From Paraspadella gotoi (lineage: Eukaryota; Chaetognatha): a stretch of 64,000 nt of DNA. The DNA is taken from positions 17,588,937 through 17,652,936 of the forward strand of contig CM119267.1 of the NCBI GenBank assembly GCA_051294375.1. The letters are read 5' to 3'. The notes below the pieces were generated by a model. That model had not been told where the DNA came from. It was given only the letters and a program-made list of their open reading frames with translations, and did not search any database. This document shows positions 20,701-33,200 of this stretch, one piece after another; positions within the stretch are counted from its first letter, which is position 1; every line of letters begins with the position of its first letter. A program made the position numbers and the translations under genes.

Positions 20701-23700
20701 CCGTAACAATATCCAGAGCCATTCCGGGATCGATTCCCTTTTGTTTGCCCCTCGTAATCGCTTCCGAATCCGCTCGAGGCTGCACTGCCATCTGTCGGAA
20801 AAAAGATTGAAATAATTAAAAGATTGAAATGATTATTGCAAGAAATATTTGTCGTCTTCTCAATAAGAAAATATATTTTAATCTAAACTTTAATCTAAAC
20901 TTTTATCCAAACCGTAGGGTAATGGCGATTGAGCTTGCGGTGATCCCCTCGCGCTATTGGCGTCTTCTTCCTTTCCGGATCCCGGAAACGACTGTCGTTC
21001 GACTGAAGCTGATGGAAGCAATGACGATTTAATTAGGAAATATATAAGAAGAAAAAATAATTAGATAAATAAATTGATAAATTAATTGATGTTACCATTT
21101 CTTGAAGTCGGGGTGAGGTAAAGCGCCTTCACTTCCGGTCTCATCCTCTCCAATTCCTCCAGAGTCAAGTCGGGGGGCGTGGTGAGGAGCGGAGGAGAAA
21201 AATCGTTGGGTAGGGAATGTCCTATCGCCCCCTCTCTGCTCCGAAGAGACGAAGAGGCCAAGGAGATGGCGGTCGAGCGGTTCGAGGAAGCGAGGGAAGC
21301 TCCAGAAGGGCGTGCCTCGACGGCAGAGGTCGTGGAGAATTCGGGGGCTGTGGAAAGGGTCACGGATGTCGCGGTAGTGTCCGCATCTTCCGAAACTCGA
21401 AGAAGTTTGTCCTGGTCGCCCTTGACGTGGGGAAGTTGTCCCCAGCTCCAGTTGATATTGCTGTACCTGAGAATTCACGAAACAAAAATTAATAACTAAA
21501 TCGAATTTGAAACTTTTCAGTTTTCACAATTATTCCCGGACCTGCGATCTTTAGCCGTGGTAAAGGAGGGTCTTTCCAGCAACTCGCTGTCGCTCTGCGG
21601 CGAGAAGGGTCTTCGAATCGGCGACCCCATCGGTGGCGATAAGTCTCCGTCCGAAAAAGGGTGTAGCTCCCCCAAGTCGTCGCCCAGATAAAAGACGCGC
21701 CCATCCGCTCGTTCGTCGTTCTTGACGCCCATCGTAATCTGACCGCGAATGTCGTTCTCCAATGTCCTCGTCGATTTCGCCGTGTCTTGAGGAAGTGACC
21801 TGGAGATCTTGCGAGCCTGCGACGGAGATCCCACGATGTCCACGTTCGGCGACGCCGACGAGGCGGTCGACGATTGAACAAGTCGATTAACGGCGTCCAG
21901 AGCTTCCTCTTCGTCCGAGGACCACTTGGGTTTGCGTTCGTCGAAATGATCCATCTCCATGGCGAAGATGTCTTCGGAATACGGCTCTGCCGCCGCGGGC
22001 TGCGAACCCGGGCTGCGTTTGCTGATGCTTTTTCTCTTCTTGTATCGATGCTGACGTGGTTTGGCGGATGCAGAAGAGTCTGTGTCGAAGGAAGAGGATT
22101 CGTCGCTGATGTCGGCGTCTCGTTGATCTCGAAATGAGGCGGGACCGAAGCCGAAGTCGTTTCCGGTCTCCAACTCGACGCTAATCTCCATTGACGACTC
22201 CATCGGCGCCAATAGGTCATCCATCTGTGGGTCATCTTGACGTGTTGAATCCTGAAAATAATAATATATAATAATAAATAAATAAAACAACAATTCGAAA
22301 ATTAAATGCTAACAGAAGACGTATTTATCTTTTTGACGCAGATTGAGGTCAAAACAATAAAAGTTATGTTTTAATCTTTATCGACTGCAAAATCCATTCC
22401 TCACCTCTCGATCTTGATCGACCGACTCGATCTTCATCGTCGCCATTCCATTTTCAATTGTCTCAGTTTCGTCACCGGGCAGCGGCGACGTGCAAAGGTG
22501 AGGCGCGACTGAGGACTCGTCTTCCTTGAGTTCGACGAAGAAAGCTTCACCCGCATCGCCCAACTTCATTTTCAAATCGACCTAAGTGAGGAGAGAGAGA
22601 AATGTACAACTGAAAGGTTGTGGTGAAAAGCAGTAAAAAAACGGAATATAGAAAGAAAAAAAAAAGAAAGAAAGGTAAAATTCCTTTCATTCGAATCAAC
22701 TCACAGGCTCTCCATTGAGAGTGATGTCGACGACTTTTTCACGCGATCGAAAGACGCCCACCTTTCCGAATCTCACGTGAAACGGAGATGCGCGCAGTGA
22801 ACCGTCCGGCTGACGCACCACGATCACGTCGATCGCCCCTGCGGAGGGGTAGGGCGGGACGAAGCAGATTTGATTGTAATCAGCGTTGTAAATAAATCTG
22901 GAATCTACAAGTTACTTGCTTGCTTTGCTCAGCTTTAATTTTATCTTTTCTTTTACATTACTGCGTTCCGCTTTCTTGCATGCTTTTTTCTTTCTTTCTT
23001 TCTTTCTCTCTTTTTCTTTTGTTTTCCATTACTACGCTCCGCTTTTTTTTTGCTTTTTTTTTCTCTCTTTCTTTCTTTATTTTTCTTTCTTTCTTTCTTT
23101 TTAGTTTTACTGCGCTCTACATTCTTTCTTTATTTCTTTCTCCTTCTTTTTTTCTTTTCTCTTTCTTTCTTTCTTTTTTTCCTTCTCACTTCGCAACATA
23201 TTTTTTCCCACTAATTAGTCATTATTTCTTTTTCTACACTGACTTGCTTTTCTCCTATATCCATTTATATCTAATGTTTTTCGGCTTTCGCTTTTACTTT
23301 TTGGTTTTGAGCCGTTGTGGACGAACAACCACACCGTCATGTTTTTAATCCAAGTTTGCGTCAGGTTAATTTGTTATGATTTTTTTAAATGGTTTTTTTT
23401 TTTAATAACTTTTTTTTTCAAAAAAAATTGTGTTCGAATGCATAAGATTCTAAAAGAGTAACTAATGTAAAAGTCGAGTGCGCGAAATAATAGTCAGAAA
23501 AAAAGTATGATCTTCGGTGTAAATTTTGAAATTAGTCATGAGAAGGCGGACGTATTCAATTTGTTCGGGATTGCATCGTCCATCAAAATCAATCATTCGA
23601 AGAAGAAAAAAGAATGAATACCGATTTATTGGCAGGAAGTAACGCCTACAGATTATGAATGATTAAGACACACCTCAATACGAATTCGATTGTTCCCACA

Positions 23701-23964
23701 ATGAGATTAAAATGACACCGAATAAAATTTCTCTTTTATCTGAAATTACATTTTTGTAGCCATTGTTTCTGTAATCACTAACTGGATAATAAAAATCACC
23801 TCAATTTACATATAAACGTCATTTCTTTATTATACAATCAAATGTTCAAACAAAGTTCAAAGCTGAATAAGTTTAAATCCCGTAAGCGGACCTGTTAAGG
23901 TAGCCGGATTCATTTCCCGATAGACGTTGGCAATTGAGCCGAAGAGTCGACCGATGAAGGCCAT
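17738..23964 (-). CDS. Lpin: Lipin, Mg-dependent phosphatidate phosphatase
   Basis: Lipins dephosphorylate phosphatidate to diacylglycerol at membranes and can act in the nucleus. The start exon 23892-23964 encodes [20 protein letters not shown]. It splices to the N-LIP exon 22705-22838 ([29 protein letters not shown]), then 22405-22581, 21542-22251 (basic KKRK stretch, possible nuclear signal) and 21096-21466 ([10 protein letters not shown]). Smaller exons follow, including [20 protein letters not shown] at about 20140-20215 and a WFSWG segment with an Asn run at about 19785-19865. The catalytic LNS2 part begins with [10 protein letters not shown] and [20 protein letters not shown], with the DxDxT motif DIDGT at 19231-19245. 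[17 protein letters not shown] and [11 protein letters not shown] follow. The last exon, 17738-17990, ends [19 protein letters not shown] few frames between 18900 and 20800 need single-base corrections, as in the duplicate copy. Identity is secure. Confidence 0.93.
22975..23190. repeat. Polypyrimidine (TTTC)n-like tract in lipin intron 1
   Basis: A long run of CTTT/TTTC repeats with T homopolymers, on the plus strand. Open frames across it are low-complexity Phe/Leu/Ser strings and are not genes. Confidence 0.85.
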
Positions 23965-25417
23965 GTTGCTTTGGTTGCGATTTAAGAGAGTCAGTATTAT
24001 AAATTCAAAATAATCTCAATGTTGATAACGTCATGTTGTCTTGGATGAGTTTTTTGTTTGTTTGTTTTTTTAAATGGAAGATATATGATAGTTGATGCTG
24101 GGAATTTGATAATCTCGAAACGTAGAAAAAATCTGAGTAAGCAATACAATCGATTTAAAATATATATTTTTTTTTTACCAAAAGAAACTTTGTCAACGAA
24201 AAAAACTTTTGATCGATTATCAGCCCCGGGTTTTCCGGAAATCGTAACCGATTGCCGAACAGTGGAAAAAAAAATGGTTCAAAAAATGGATCAAGAGAGA
24301 AAATAAATCCTCATGTGAAAACGAGAGAGATCACGTTTCAACCCGACTAATGAATACATGAACTACTCAACTACGTAAAAAAAAATTATTTTTTTTTATC
24401 AAGGGAGATCGAGACATTACGAGAACGAAGATTTTTTTTTTTTTAATCTCGGTCGCAAAAAAACACGTACTCGATATATCACGAGGTCAGAAACAGTTTT
24501 TAACCCCCCCAAAAAAGTCAACAATATTAGTATTACAATATAAACAATACAATTACAAAGAAGTCAAATACAAAAATAGGTTATAACGGAAAAACCTTTT
24601 TTTATTCCCCTCCCCAGCATTTTTAAGTATAAATTTATTCTTTATTTATAATGTTAACAATTTCCCGATTTTATGGTTAACTTGCTTTAAACCAAAAAAA
24701 AAAGGAAAAACTTGTAAATATTGAAGCTGTTAAAATTAAAAAATCTTGAAATTAAGTCGCCGCAACTTGATGATCACGAGTTTTTTCTTCTTTCATGAAA
24801 ATGATTTCGAAATCCCGCCGACACTTGAGCTTCTATAACACTTTTTCCGATCGACAAATTTTGAGTTCGAGCGAACTTGACAAAAAAAAACTACGCATCG
24901 CGCATCAGCTGGTGTTAGAGTGCAACCTAACTCGCCTCGTGGTCCAAAAATATTTAAAAAATCAAGAAACGTCCTTCATAATGTCATCGAATGAGAAACT
25001 TCACATCAAATATCTTTTGTCTCGATGTGATAGCAATTAACTATCAGCGTTAGAATACTGGTATTATCAATGTCATAGCCGTACGAAGATTCTCAATGAT
25101 CGCGGAGAAAAAACCGGAGCTAGCATTTTGTTTTCAAGTTATTTTCAAACGCGACATCTTATGGCTTCCTTTAAAACGGTTAAAAGAAGATGAGCAGCTT
25201 CGGAATACGGTTTCGATTATGCTGTTTCACAAAATCACAAAAGGACCTAATCATATTATAATTATCGCAATTACTGTGTACTTGGAAAAATTAAGGGCTT
25301 ATTTTTACATTCGCCGAACGGGATTTTGCAGTCGGTTATTTGTTTTTTGCTTTTTATGAGCAACGTATAGAAATCTTGTTACGTAAAAAAAAGATACTGG
25401 TAAGGCTAAAAAAACTT

Positions 25418-25530
25418 TATGAAATTGGTACAACCAATATAAAAATTATCCATTCATTTAATAAATAAGCTATCTTGCCCCCGACTTGGGACAGGCTTTG
25501 GTGGTTTAAGGCCTCCATCATTATAAATTT
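25418..25530 (-). repeat. Repeat family B copy, inverted, truncated
   Basis: It begins with the reverse-complement end ATGAAATTGGTACAACCAAT and runs through CTATCTTGCCCCCGACTTGG to GGCCTCCATCA, where similarity stops. Confidence 0.8.
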
Positions 25531-25993
25531 TATTTCGAAACCTCCCTTAACCCTAACCACCCCAAATCCTTAACCACCCCTATCCCAATTGCTATCCGTT
25601 TAAAAAACAACAAAAATATTATTTATTTTAATTAAAAATATTTTCACAGATTTTGAAGTCTGAAGAGAGAAATAGAGTCTGAAAATATTTGTTTCAAAAG
25701 TCAATTCGTTTTTTTCGTTGCTGAAGGCTTACGTTGAAACCAAGACATGTCCAAAATTTAAATTTCTTAATAAAACTTAACTTGTATTAATAATAATATT
25801 AATAATAAATGTACTATTACTGCGCAAACTGTGACTCGACGCTAAAGGGAAAACAAAATTAAATGGAATAGTGAAGTTACCCAAATTAAGCTTCCGGTTC
25901 CAAGAAAAAATATTCAGATTGAGCCCCTATTCTTTGTCCTCGGTTGGTATCTGTATGATTACAAATACTACTTGGTCGGTGAGGACGTAGTTC

Positions 25994-26165
25994 TATGAAA
26001 TTGGTACAATCAATATAAAAATTGTCATTTTATTTAATAAATAAGCTATCTTGCCCAGATTGGACAGGATTTGTTGGTTCAAGGCCTCCATCAATCTTAC
26101 AAGATAATAACATAACAGGTCCAAGCAAGTTGTCAATTAAGACTCTCGGTCTCGTATATTCACTA
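25994..26165 (-). repeat. Repeat family B copy, inverted, diverged
   Basis: It begins ATGAAATTGGTACAATCAAT and continues through GGCCTCCATCAATCTTACAA to CAAGACTCT-like sequence near 26150. One base change breaks the terminal palindrome. Confidence 0.75.
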
Positions 26166-27234
26166 CCAGTTCGGTAGTCTTCATAACTTAACATAACCTG
26201 ACAAAAAAAATCAAAACGATGCCGGGTGATTATTATATGCCAGACGCGCTATTGGAACTTAATTAATTTAAAATACTAGCAACGTATATTAAACTGATTT
26301 AAACCAAATTTACGAATTTGTCTGCTTACCGTTAGAATCAAATTATTACCTTTTTTTGCCAATGAATGTTTTTATCACACCAGATAACTTGACAGAAACG
26401 TCAAAGTGGTTGCAGAAAACCCTAAACGCAAGCGTATTTTTAAGTTTTCTTTTTTAGTTTGGTCAAAACTTTTTCAAACAAGGTCTCTTCGTTTTCGAAT
26501 TTTCGTTTTCAGATTTTCCGTATCTGCGGTAGTTTTTAAGCGATACAGATTTGAGAGTTCTAGTATAAAATGGTCACCGTATCCGGTAGATAACTAAAAA
26601 AAATTTTTATGTGCATTCTCAGCTATGTACCTAGCAAGTGTTACAGTATTCTGACTGATGATCGACTACTCGCATAATAAAAAAGACGCCGTTTAAAATC
26701 AATGTGGATTAAATAATTCAAATGGTATTAGTTCGCCTTAAATAAGTTCATCAAGACCGTCAAACAGGACAAATCCTTTTTTTACAAGGGCAAACATAAG
26801 CAACTTGATATGTTTAGAGTGAAATGAAATTGAAATGAGCGAAAAAAAAATAAATGAAGGAATAATAAAAAATTGATTGGGTAAAACGAAAAATTGCACC
26901 CTATAAGTCTAATTGGAAACAACTAAATTAAACACAGCTTTCGTTGTCATCTCTATGGCAAAAACGTTAGGCTTGAGTGTAATCTAATCTCAAGATAGGT
27001 ACACCGAAGATAAAAACAAAAAACCTCGACATAGTTCGAGGCATAAGCGTTGAGGAATCTACTTTTTTTTTTCCAACTGTACGGAACAAATGAGTAAGTT
27101 TTTAAATTGAATAACATCCGGGGATGCGTTCTGAGAAAAAGGTTGGCGTCATATTGCGCTTTTGTTGAGTCCACTGTTTTTTTTTTCGTTTTTTTTTGTT
27201 TTGTTTTGAAAAAAGCCTGTTAATCGAGGCCTCG

Positions 27235-30200
27235 TCAAACATCGAGTTTAGAAGATGTCGTTTGTTGAATAAATGGTTCATTCCACATTCGACGTAAATC
27301 CCCCTGGAACGAAATTGGGAAAAACTAAAGTTGGTTACTTAGCTCCAGCAATCTTAAACTTTGTTTTGTCTTTAGTCTTAGCTTTGTTTGATGCTCATGT
27401 ACTAAAAAAACCTTGTTGAATTCGCATGTATTTAATCTCTCTCCATCTCTGTTTTCGTCACTCTTCCCATTACCTTTAAATACGCCATAATGAGGAGAGG
27501 AAGTAAAGTGAAAGGGACGAGATAAAGGAGGGCAGGCTGAGCTGCTTGAAACACCTCTGAGGACACCGTCGCGGTCAGTAAACCTGCAGGAAGAATCGTT
27601 TACTCAATGGCCGACTCCATTAGCGACGCCGTGGTAAACAATATTGAATGGCAAACAGTCGCCTTCCTTTCGCGTCAAAAGTAATGTGCAGTTAAGATCT
27701 TTATTTTTCCTCACCGACAAAGTATCCGATGAGAGAGCAATGGAAGTAGGTGACTCTGTTGAGGGGATGCGGGGGAGGCGGAAGTCCGCATTCGGCGTTG
27801 TTCAGTTGGCTCTTTTTGTAAGAGTCGTAGCGAAGAACGAAGCAAAGGAGCAAGCCCGGCATCACGATGTCACCCAGGCCCAGCATCGAAAAGTGGCCGG
27901 CGTTGTGCATGCTGTAATATTAAATGTTACATAAAACCTAAAATCATTTGAATAGTCAAATATGTTAAATATATTTCTGTCCTTGTTAAAGCCTCAGATT
28001 GTTAAGACCTCATAAGCTGGATTAATCGTCACTTGTCTTAATAAAGTAGTGAGAAATTTTATTATTATTCGCCGGTCGCGGAACCAAATGTCTAAGAACT
28101 ATTTTGACTGTAAAACTCAATAACTAATTACATCGAACTCCATTAAAAATCCATCAGTCCGTGACACCGGAAGAAACTTTAATGTTCTTTAGCCCCCTAG
28201 AAATACCCAGTAGTGGAGATGGGGCTCTATTCTTAATTTTTTAAAAAAGTAGTTTTTAATGATTGAAATTATTCAGAACATTAGTTGTTAGAAGTCCCGA
28301 AATCATGGCATCCAAAACGGAAAAGCCCGCGCCGACAAAAGCGGAACAGACAAACGTCAAATCGAACGACGTGAGTTTAAAAATAAAAGTTAAGATGAAG
28401 TAGGGTCGCGGTAAAGACAGACTGATCTTTCACAGGAACGACCCCCGGAAGCACCAGGGGTCAACGCGAGAGTTTCCGAGAAACTAGTAGAATCTAACGA
28501 CGAACTTGAACTCAAACGGAGGGGATACCTCCTGGGCAAAACGCTCGGCGAAGGCTCATACGCAAAGGTACTAATTTATTCACAAGAGAATATTCTGGAA
28601 AAAAATACCGAGCGATTGGAGACTTGCGGCCATTTGCCAACGACAATTTGGAATGGTTAATTTTGGTTTGGTAAGCGGTTTTATCAGATAACATTTATGT
28701 ATTAAATAAGTTACTAAGTAATTAATTACATATTCATTAGATAAGAAAATTATTAAATTCACACCACTAACTATTAGTAATAAGAGGCGAAAACACAACT
28801 ACTCCAAATTCGGGAGAACTTTAACAGACACGGTTTGGGCGTTGACTAGATAAGGGAGCTTGATTTACGATCGATTTCTCTGCGAGAAAATTTGTTTTAG
28901 AAAAATAAATAAATTGATAAGGGATTCCCCGCATTTCGTCCTCCCCTCCTGACGATCTTCCAAACCCTTCCCCACAACCGCCTCGTAGGTTAAAGCGGCC
29001 TACGATCAAAACCGCAAACAGAAGTGCGCACTCAAAATCGTGAACCGACGAAAAGCGCCCAAAGAATTTCAAAACAAATTCCTCCCTCGAGAACTCGCCG
29101 TCCTAAAAAAAGTCAAACACGAAAACATCGTCCTGCTGTACGAGGTCCAGACGCCAATGTTGTTGTTGTTGGTTTCGAGTGAGGAGAGTGCGAAAGAGGC
29201 TCTCTCCTTGTTTGGTTTATTAATAAAATCCCTTACTTCTGAGGCTGGGAAATTTTTTTTTCCTAGAAAGCTGAGCAAATAACTTTTTTTCCCTTTAATT
29301 TCATTAGCCAGGGAATTTTCTATTTTTAAAGTTAACGGTTATTTGAGAAAAAATATGAAATAATAATAATAAAGAGAGAGCTAGTTTGTTTTACTTGAAG
29401 GGGAAAAACCTGCGGTATCACTATTCACTAATTTAGAATCAACAATATGAAATTAAAACCTCAAAGTCGGTGTATTTTTTTTAGTCCATCGTTAACAATC
29501 ATAACATTAGATACCTTCTCATCCCACCACCCAACTCTCAAGATCATAGTGTTTGGCGACAAGATCGTCATGGTGATGGAGTTGGCAGGTCACGGGGATC
29601 TGCTCGAGTACATAAAACTACGCGGTGCCCTAGACGAGCGCCGAGCGAGACGGTTATTCTCCCAAACGGCCTCCGCCATCGAATATCTCCACGAGAGATA
29701 CATCGTGCACAGGTAATATGAACGAATTTTGATTTTCAAACAAGGATCGGGCGTTCTCTAAAGAGTATTTGCCACATTTCGTAGAGACCTGAAATGTGAG
29801 AACGTTCTTCTCGATCGGCACAATAACGTTAAAGTATCGGATTTCGGCTTTTGTAAGGAACTCGTTAGAGGAGGTAACCGAAGATGAAGAAAAGTTCTTG
29901 GCGGTGAGAAAAAACCGAATAACCGATATCCCGCCTTCTTTTTCTTTTCCTTTTTTTATTTTGAAAAAGGAGCCCCGAGCTGCACTTTTTGCGGCAGCTC
30001 CGCGTACGCGTCTCCCGAAATTCTCCAAGGAAAACCGTACTGCGCTTTGGCTTCGGACATTTGGAGTCTCGGCGTGATCCTCTACATCATGGCCTGCGGA
30101 AAAATGCCCTTCGACGATTCGAGCATTAAGAGACTCATCAAAGATCAGTTGGGTAAGAGATGGGTCATCCTTGGAGGAGATTCTTCATTGGGCAATAAAA

Positions 30201-33200
30201 TAGACTCCCAAGTTGGTGTAAGAAACGTGACCCTTTGCTCTTTATTTCTTAGCGAAGAAAGTATCGTTTCCCAAGCCGCCCTTACCGACTCTGTCCAATC
30301 AATTGATGAGTCTCATCCGTTGGATGTTGCAGCCGTTGGTACCCAACCGAGCGACGATCGGCGACGTCAAGCACTCGTTTTGGTTGGTTTTGGGCCAGGT
30401 GATGATTCGAGAAGACGCTCACGCAACGAAAAAATCTCGACGGGATTTCTTTTTTCTCTTTTTCTCAACGTTTTGAACATCTTATCTCGTTAAATTGAAA
30501 GAGAGAGAGAGAGAGCGATAACAGGAGTCCTTGGCAGTCGAAAAGAACTAGCGCCCTTTGTTGACTTTCGATGGCCGAAGGCCAAAAAATCGAGCTTCGG
30601 GTTGGAAAAAAAAAACAATAAGAAGATCGATAAAAAAAAGAAAAGGGGGGGGGGAAGAACCGAGAAAAAAATCGGCTACCAGCGTTCGATATCTATTCCT
30701 CTAAATCCTCTAAGAGCAGTAATCCCTTCGCAATGAGACAGCAAGGTTAGCTTATTGTCTAGATTAATTCGAAAGTAATCCCCCATCGCTAATCTCCGGA
30801 AAAGGGAAGTCACGTCTGGCTTTTAAAAAAAGTTTTTTTTCTCATTTTAAATCCCGAGTAGCTGTCACTTGCGTGCGACTCCCCTACGAAGCTTCTTCTT
30901 TTAATCGGTTCGCTCTCTTTGTGTCACTTTCTTTCAAGATGGAAGCGAACAAAGAAGCGACGCAGAGTCAAAACGCCGCTGCCGTCACCGCCTCCGGCGC
31001 CGCGGACAACCCGGCGGTGGCCGGCGTCGTCATCGACCCGGTGGTTCACGCCAGCCCCGCCGCGACCACGCCGATGTCCGCCACCCTCGCCTCCCTCACG
31101 CCCGCCCCTCACTCGTCTTCGAACCCTCCCGTCGCGGGGTCTCTCGGAGAGGAGAGACAGAGACCGCCATCCCACAGAGAGAGAACCTCGCTCGCTCAGG
31201 GAAAAACTCAGGTGAATTCGATTTACCCGAGAAAATTGGCGGAAAACAAAGATCCGCGCCTCTTTCTCCCTTTCTTTTTAACCTCTCTCTCTCTCTCTCT
31301 CTCTCTGTCTTCAGGGCGAGTCTTTCACCGCAGTCATTCCCACCTCCCTTTTATTCCCTGATCATCCCCCCCCTTCCTTCCCTTCGGTTTTCAAAAACAG
31401 CAGAGACGACCTTTTACGAGCACTTATTTGGGAATTGGTTTCCCTTGTTTTTGAGCTTTTTTTTTTTCAGTGCCACAAACACTGGCGTCCATTATCATCC
31501 CTATCCTTTTTTTACTCAATGGGGCGTGGGCCATCTACAGAGTTTTTTTTAAAGTAATATAAAATAATAAATTTAGTAAAAACACTTGCCTAAGCACGTA
31601 AAACTTTCTCAAATTTATTTTGCTTTCCGTTCGAAATATGAATAAATAAATATGAATTAAACCGGGAAATATATTTTATTTTGAATAAAAAATAAATTAT
31701 TAACCAAATAAATCGCTTTCTGACGGGCCAAATAAATCGATAAAAATATAAAAAAGGTTAAATACTAAAAGGGAAAAATTTAAAAATGGGGATAGATGCA
31801 AATTGCCGAACGCAATTAGCGAATTACGAACGCCATTAGCGAATTACGAACGTCATTGGGCCTTCAGTAAAATATGAACGCCGTTAACGAAGCGCGAATC
31901 GCAGAGAGAAAACTCAACTCGCAACATCCAATAGGCCGCCCCCCCAAACATTAATGACCCTCTCCCCCGCCCGACAAAACAGACGGCGGAGGAAGGCGGA
32001 AAATCGGGAAAACATTACGGCAGTTCACCGTCTTCGAAAGCGACCTCGTCGAGGCCGTCAACGTCGACGCGAACGGCGACCAAAAGCGCCGTCGAAGGCG
32101 GAGACAAGAAAGGCATGTCCGAAGGAACTCCGTACAGTTGGTCGTCGACGTCCGGTTCGAGGATCCTGCGCAACTTGAGCCGAAAAAGAGACGAAAAGTC
32201 TTCGAACAAATGATCATGGGGCATCGATTTTTCTTTTTTTTTTATTGGGGAAATGATAATAGTGTTTTTTTTTCTTCTTGGGAGAAGGGGAAAGGAGATT
32301 GGAAACGGAGAAAAGATAATGGAAACTTTGTTCTTTTTTTTCCCTTTCCGCCATCGAATTTCGCCTCTGCCTTGTTGGAGGGTATTCAAGACAAAGTTCC
32401 ATTTCGTTCTTTCCAAAGAGACGAATTTGGATTCTGTTTTTTCTTTGGTTTTTTTTTATTTTCAGGGGATTGTTAACTACCGCGATTTGAACGATATCGA
32501 TATCGAAGGACGGGAAATGGAAATCGCTGATATGATATATCATAGGAAATGTTAAACGAAGATCTCAGAATTAGTCGCGTTATTTTATTTTATTTTATTT
32601 TTTAACTCGAGTCGACGCTTATTAAACAAACAAAAAAAAAAAAAAAACAAACACGGAACTACAAAACGTCATTTGTTGGACTAGTGGCTTTCGAGAATGG
32701 ATAATGGAGTGCTGAAAATGTGCTTCAGTCCAACGAACATACGCGCAACGCCCGCCCCCCCGCAACACGAGGAAAAGCGAAAACTGGGTTTTCTTGCGCA
32801 TCCGAATTGAAAACGTTGTTTACCTTCCCGAGGTCGACATGGAAATATGGGGTTGGGACTTGGCTCGAGGGCGAGTCCCTCGGGTGAAATTAGCGTCGCT
32901 CGATATGACAGGATGGAAAGTTTGATCGGCGTCGAGGGATGTGGCGTGAACTTGTGCAGGAGTTTGCGGGAGTTTGCGGTGGGAAAAAAACGAATTGAAC
33001 TCGTGGTGGGGTTCTGGGGAAAATCAATTAAACTTGTGATGGAAGCTAATTATAATATTATTAGTTATCGACAAAGTTGAAGCTCCGCCTTAATTTTGTA
33101 ACAGGATTGAAAAAATTTAATATTCTCAGAGAAGTGAAAAATAGTGAGAATAAAAAGTTAAATCAAAGTTAATCGAAGAAATACCCGCTGTCACTATCAG

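Larger units (their letters stand above)
23965..27234. other. Intergenic, between lipin 5' end and SPPL3 3' end
   Basis: About 3.3 kb of AT-rich sequence. The lipin promoter should lie just above 23964. Two repeat B copies sit at 25418-25530 and 25994-26165. Two short open frames (24795-25040 and 25096-25359) lack recognisable domains. A short degenerate CCCTAA tract is at 25548-25590. Confidence 0.55.

Noticed and set aside
22916-23348. Plus-strand frames of 62 and 142 codons rich in Phe, Leu and Ser
   Set aside because: They are created by the polypyrimidine tract in lipin intron 1.
24795-25359. Two adjacent small plus-strand open frames (81 and 87 codons)
   Set aside because: They have AT-rich codons, no recognisable domain, no splice partners and no copy elsewhere. 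They were not called as genes.
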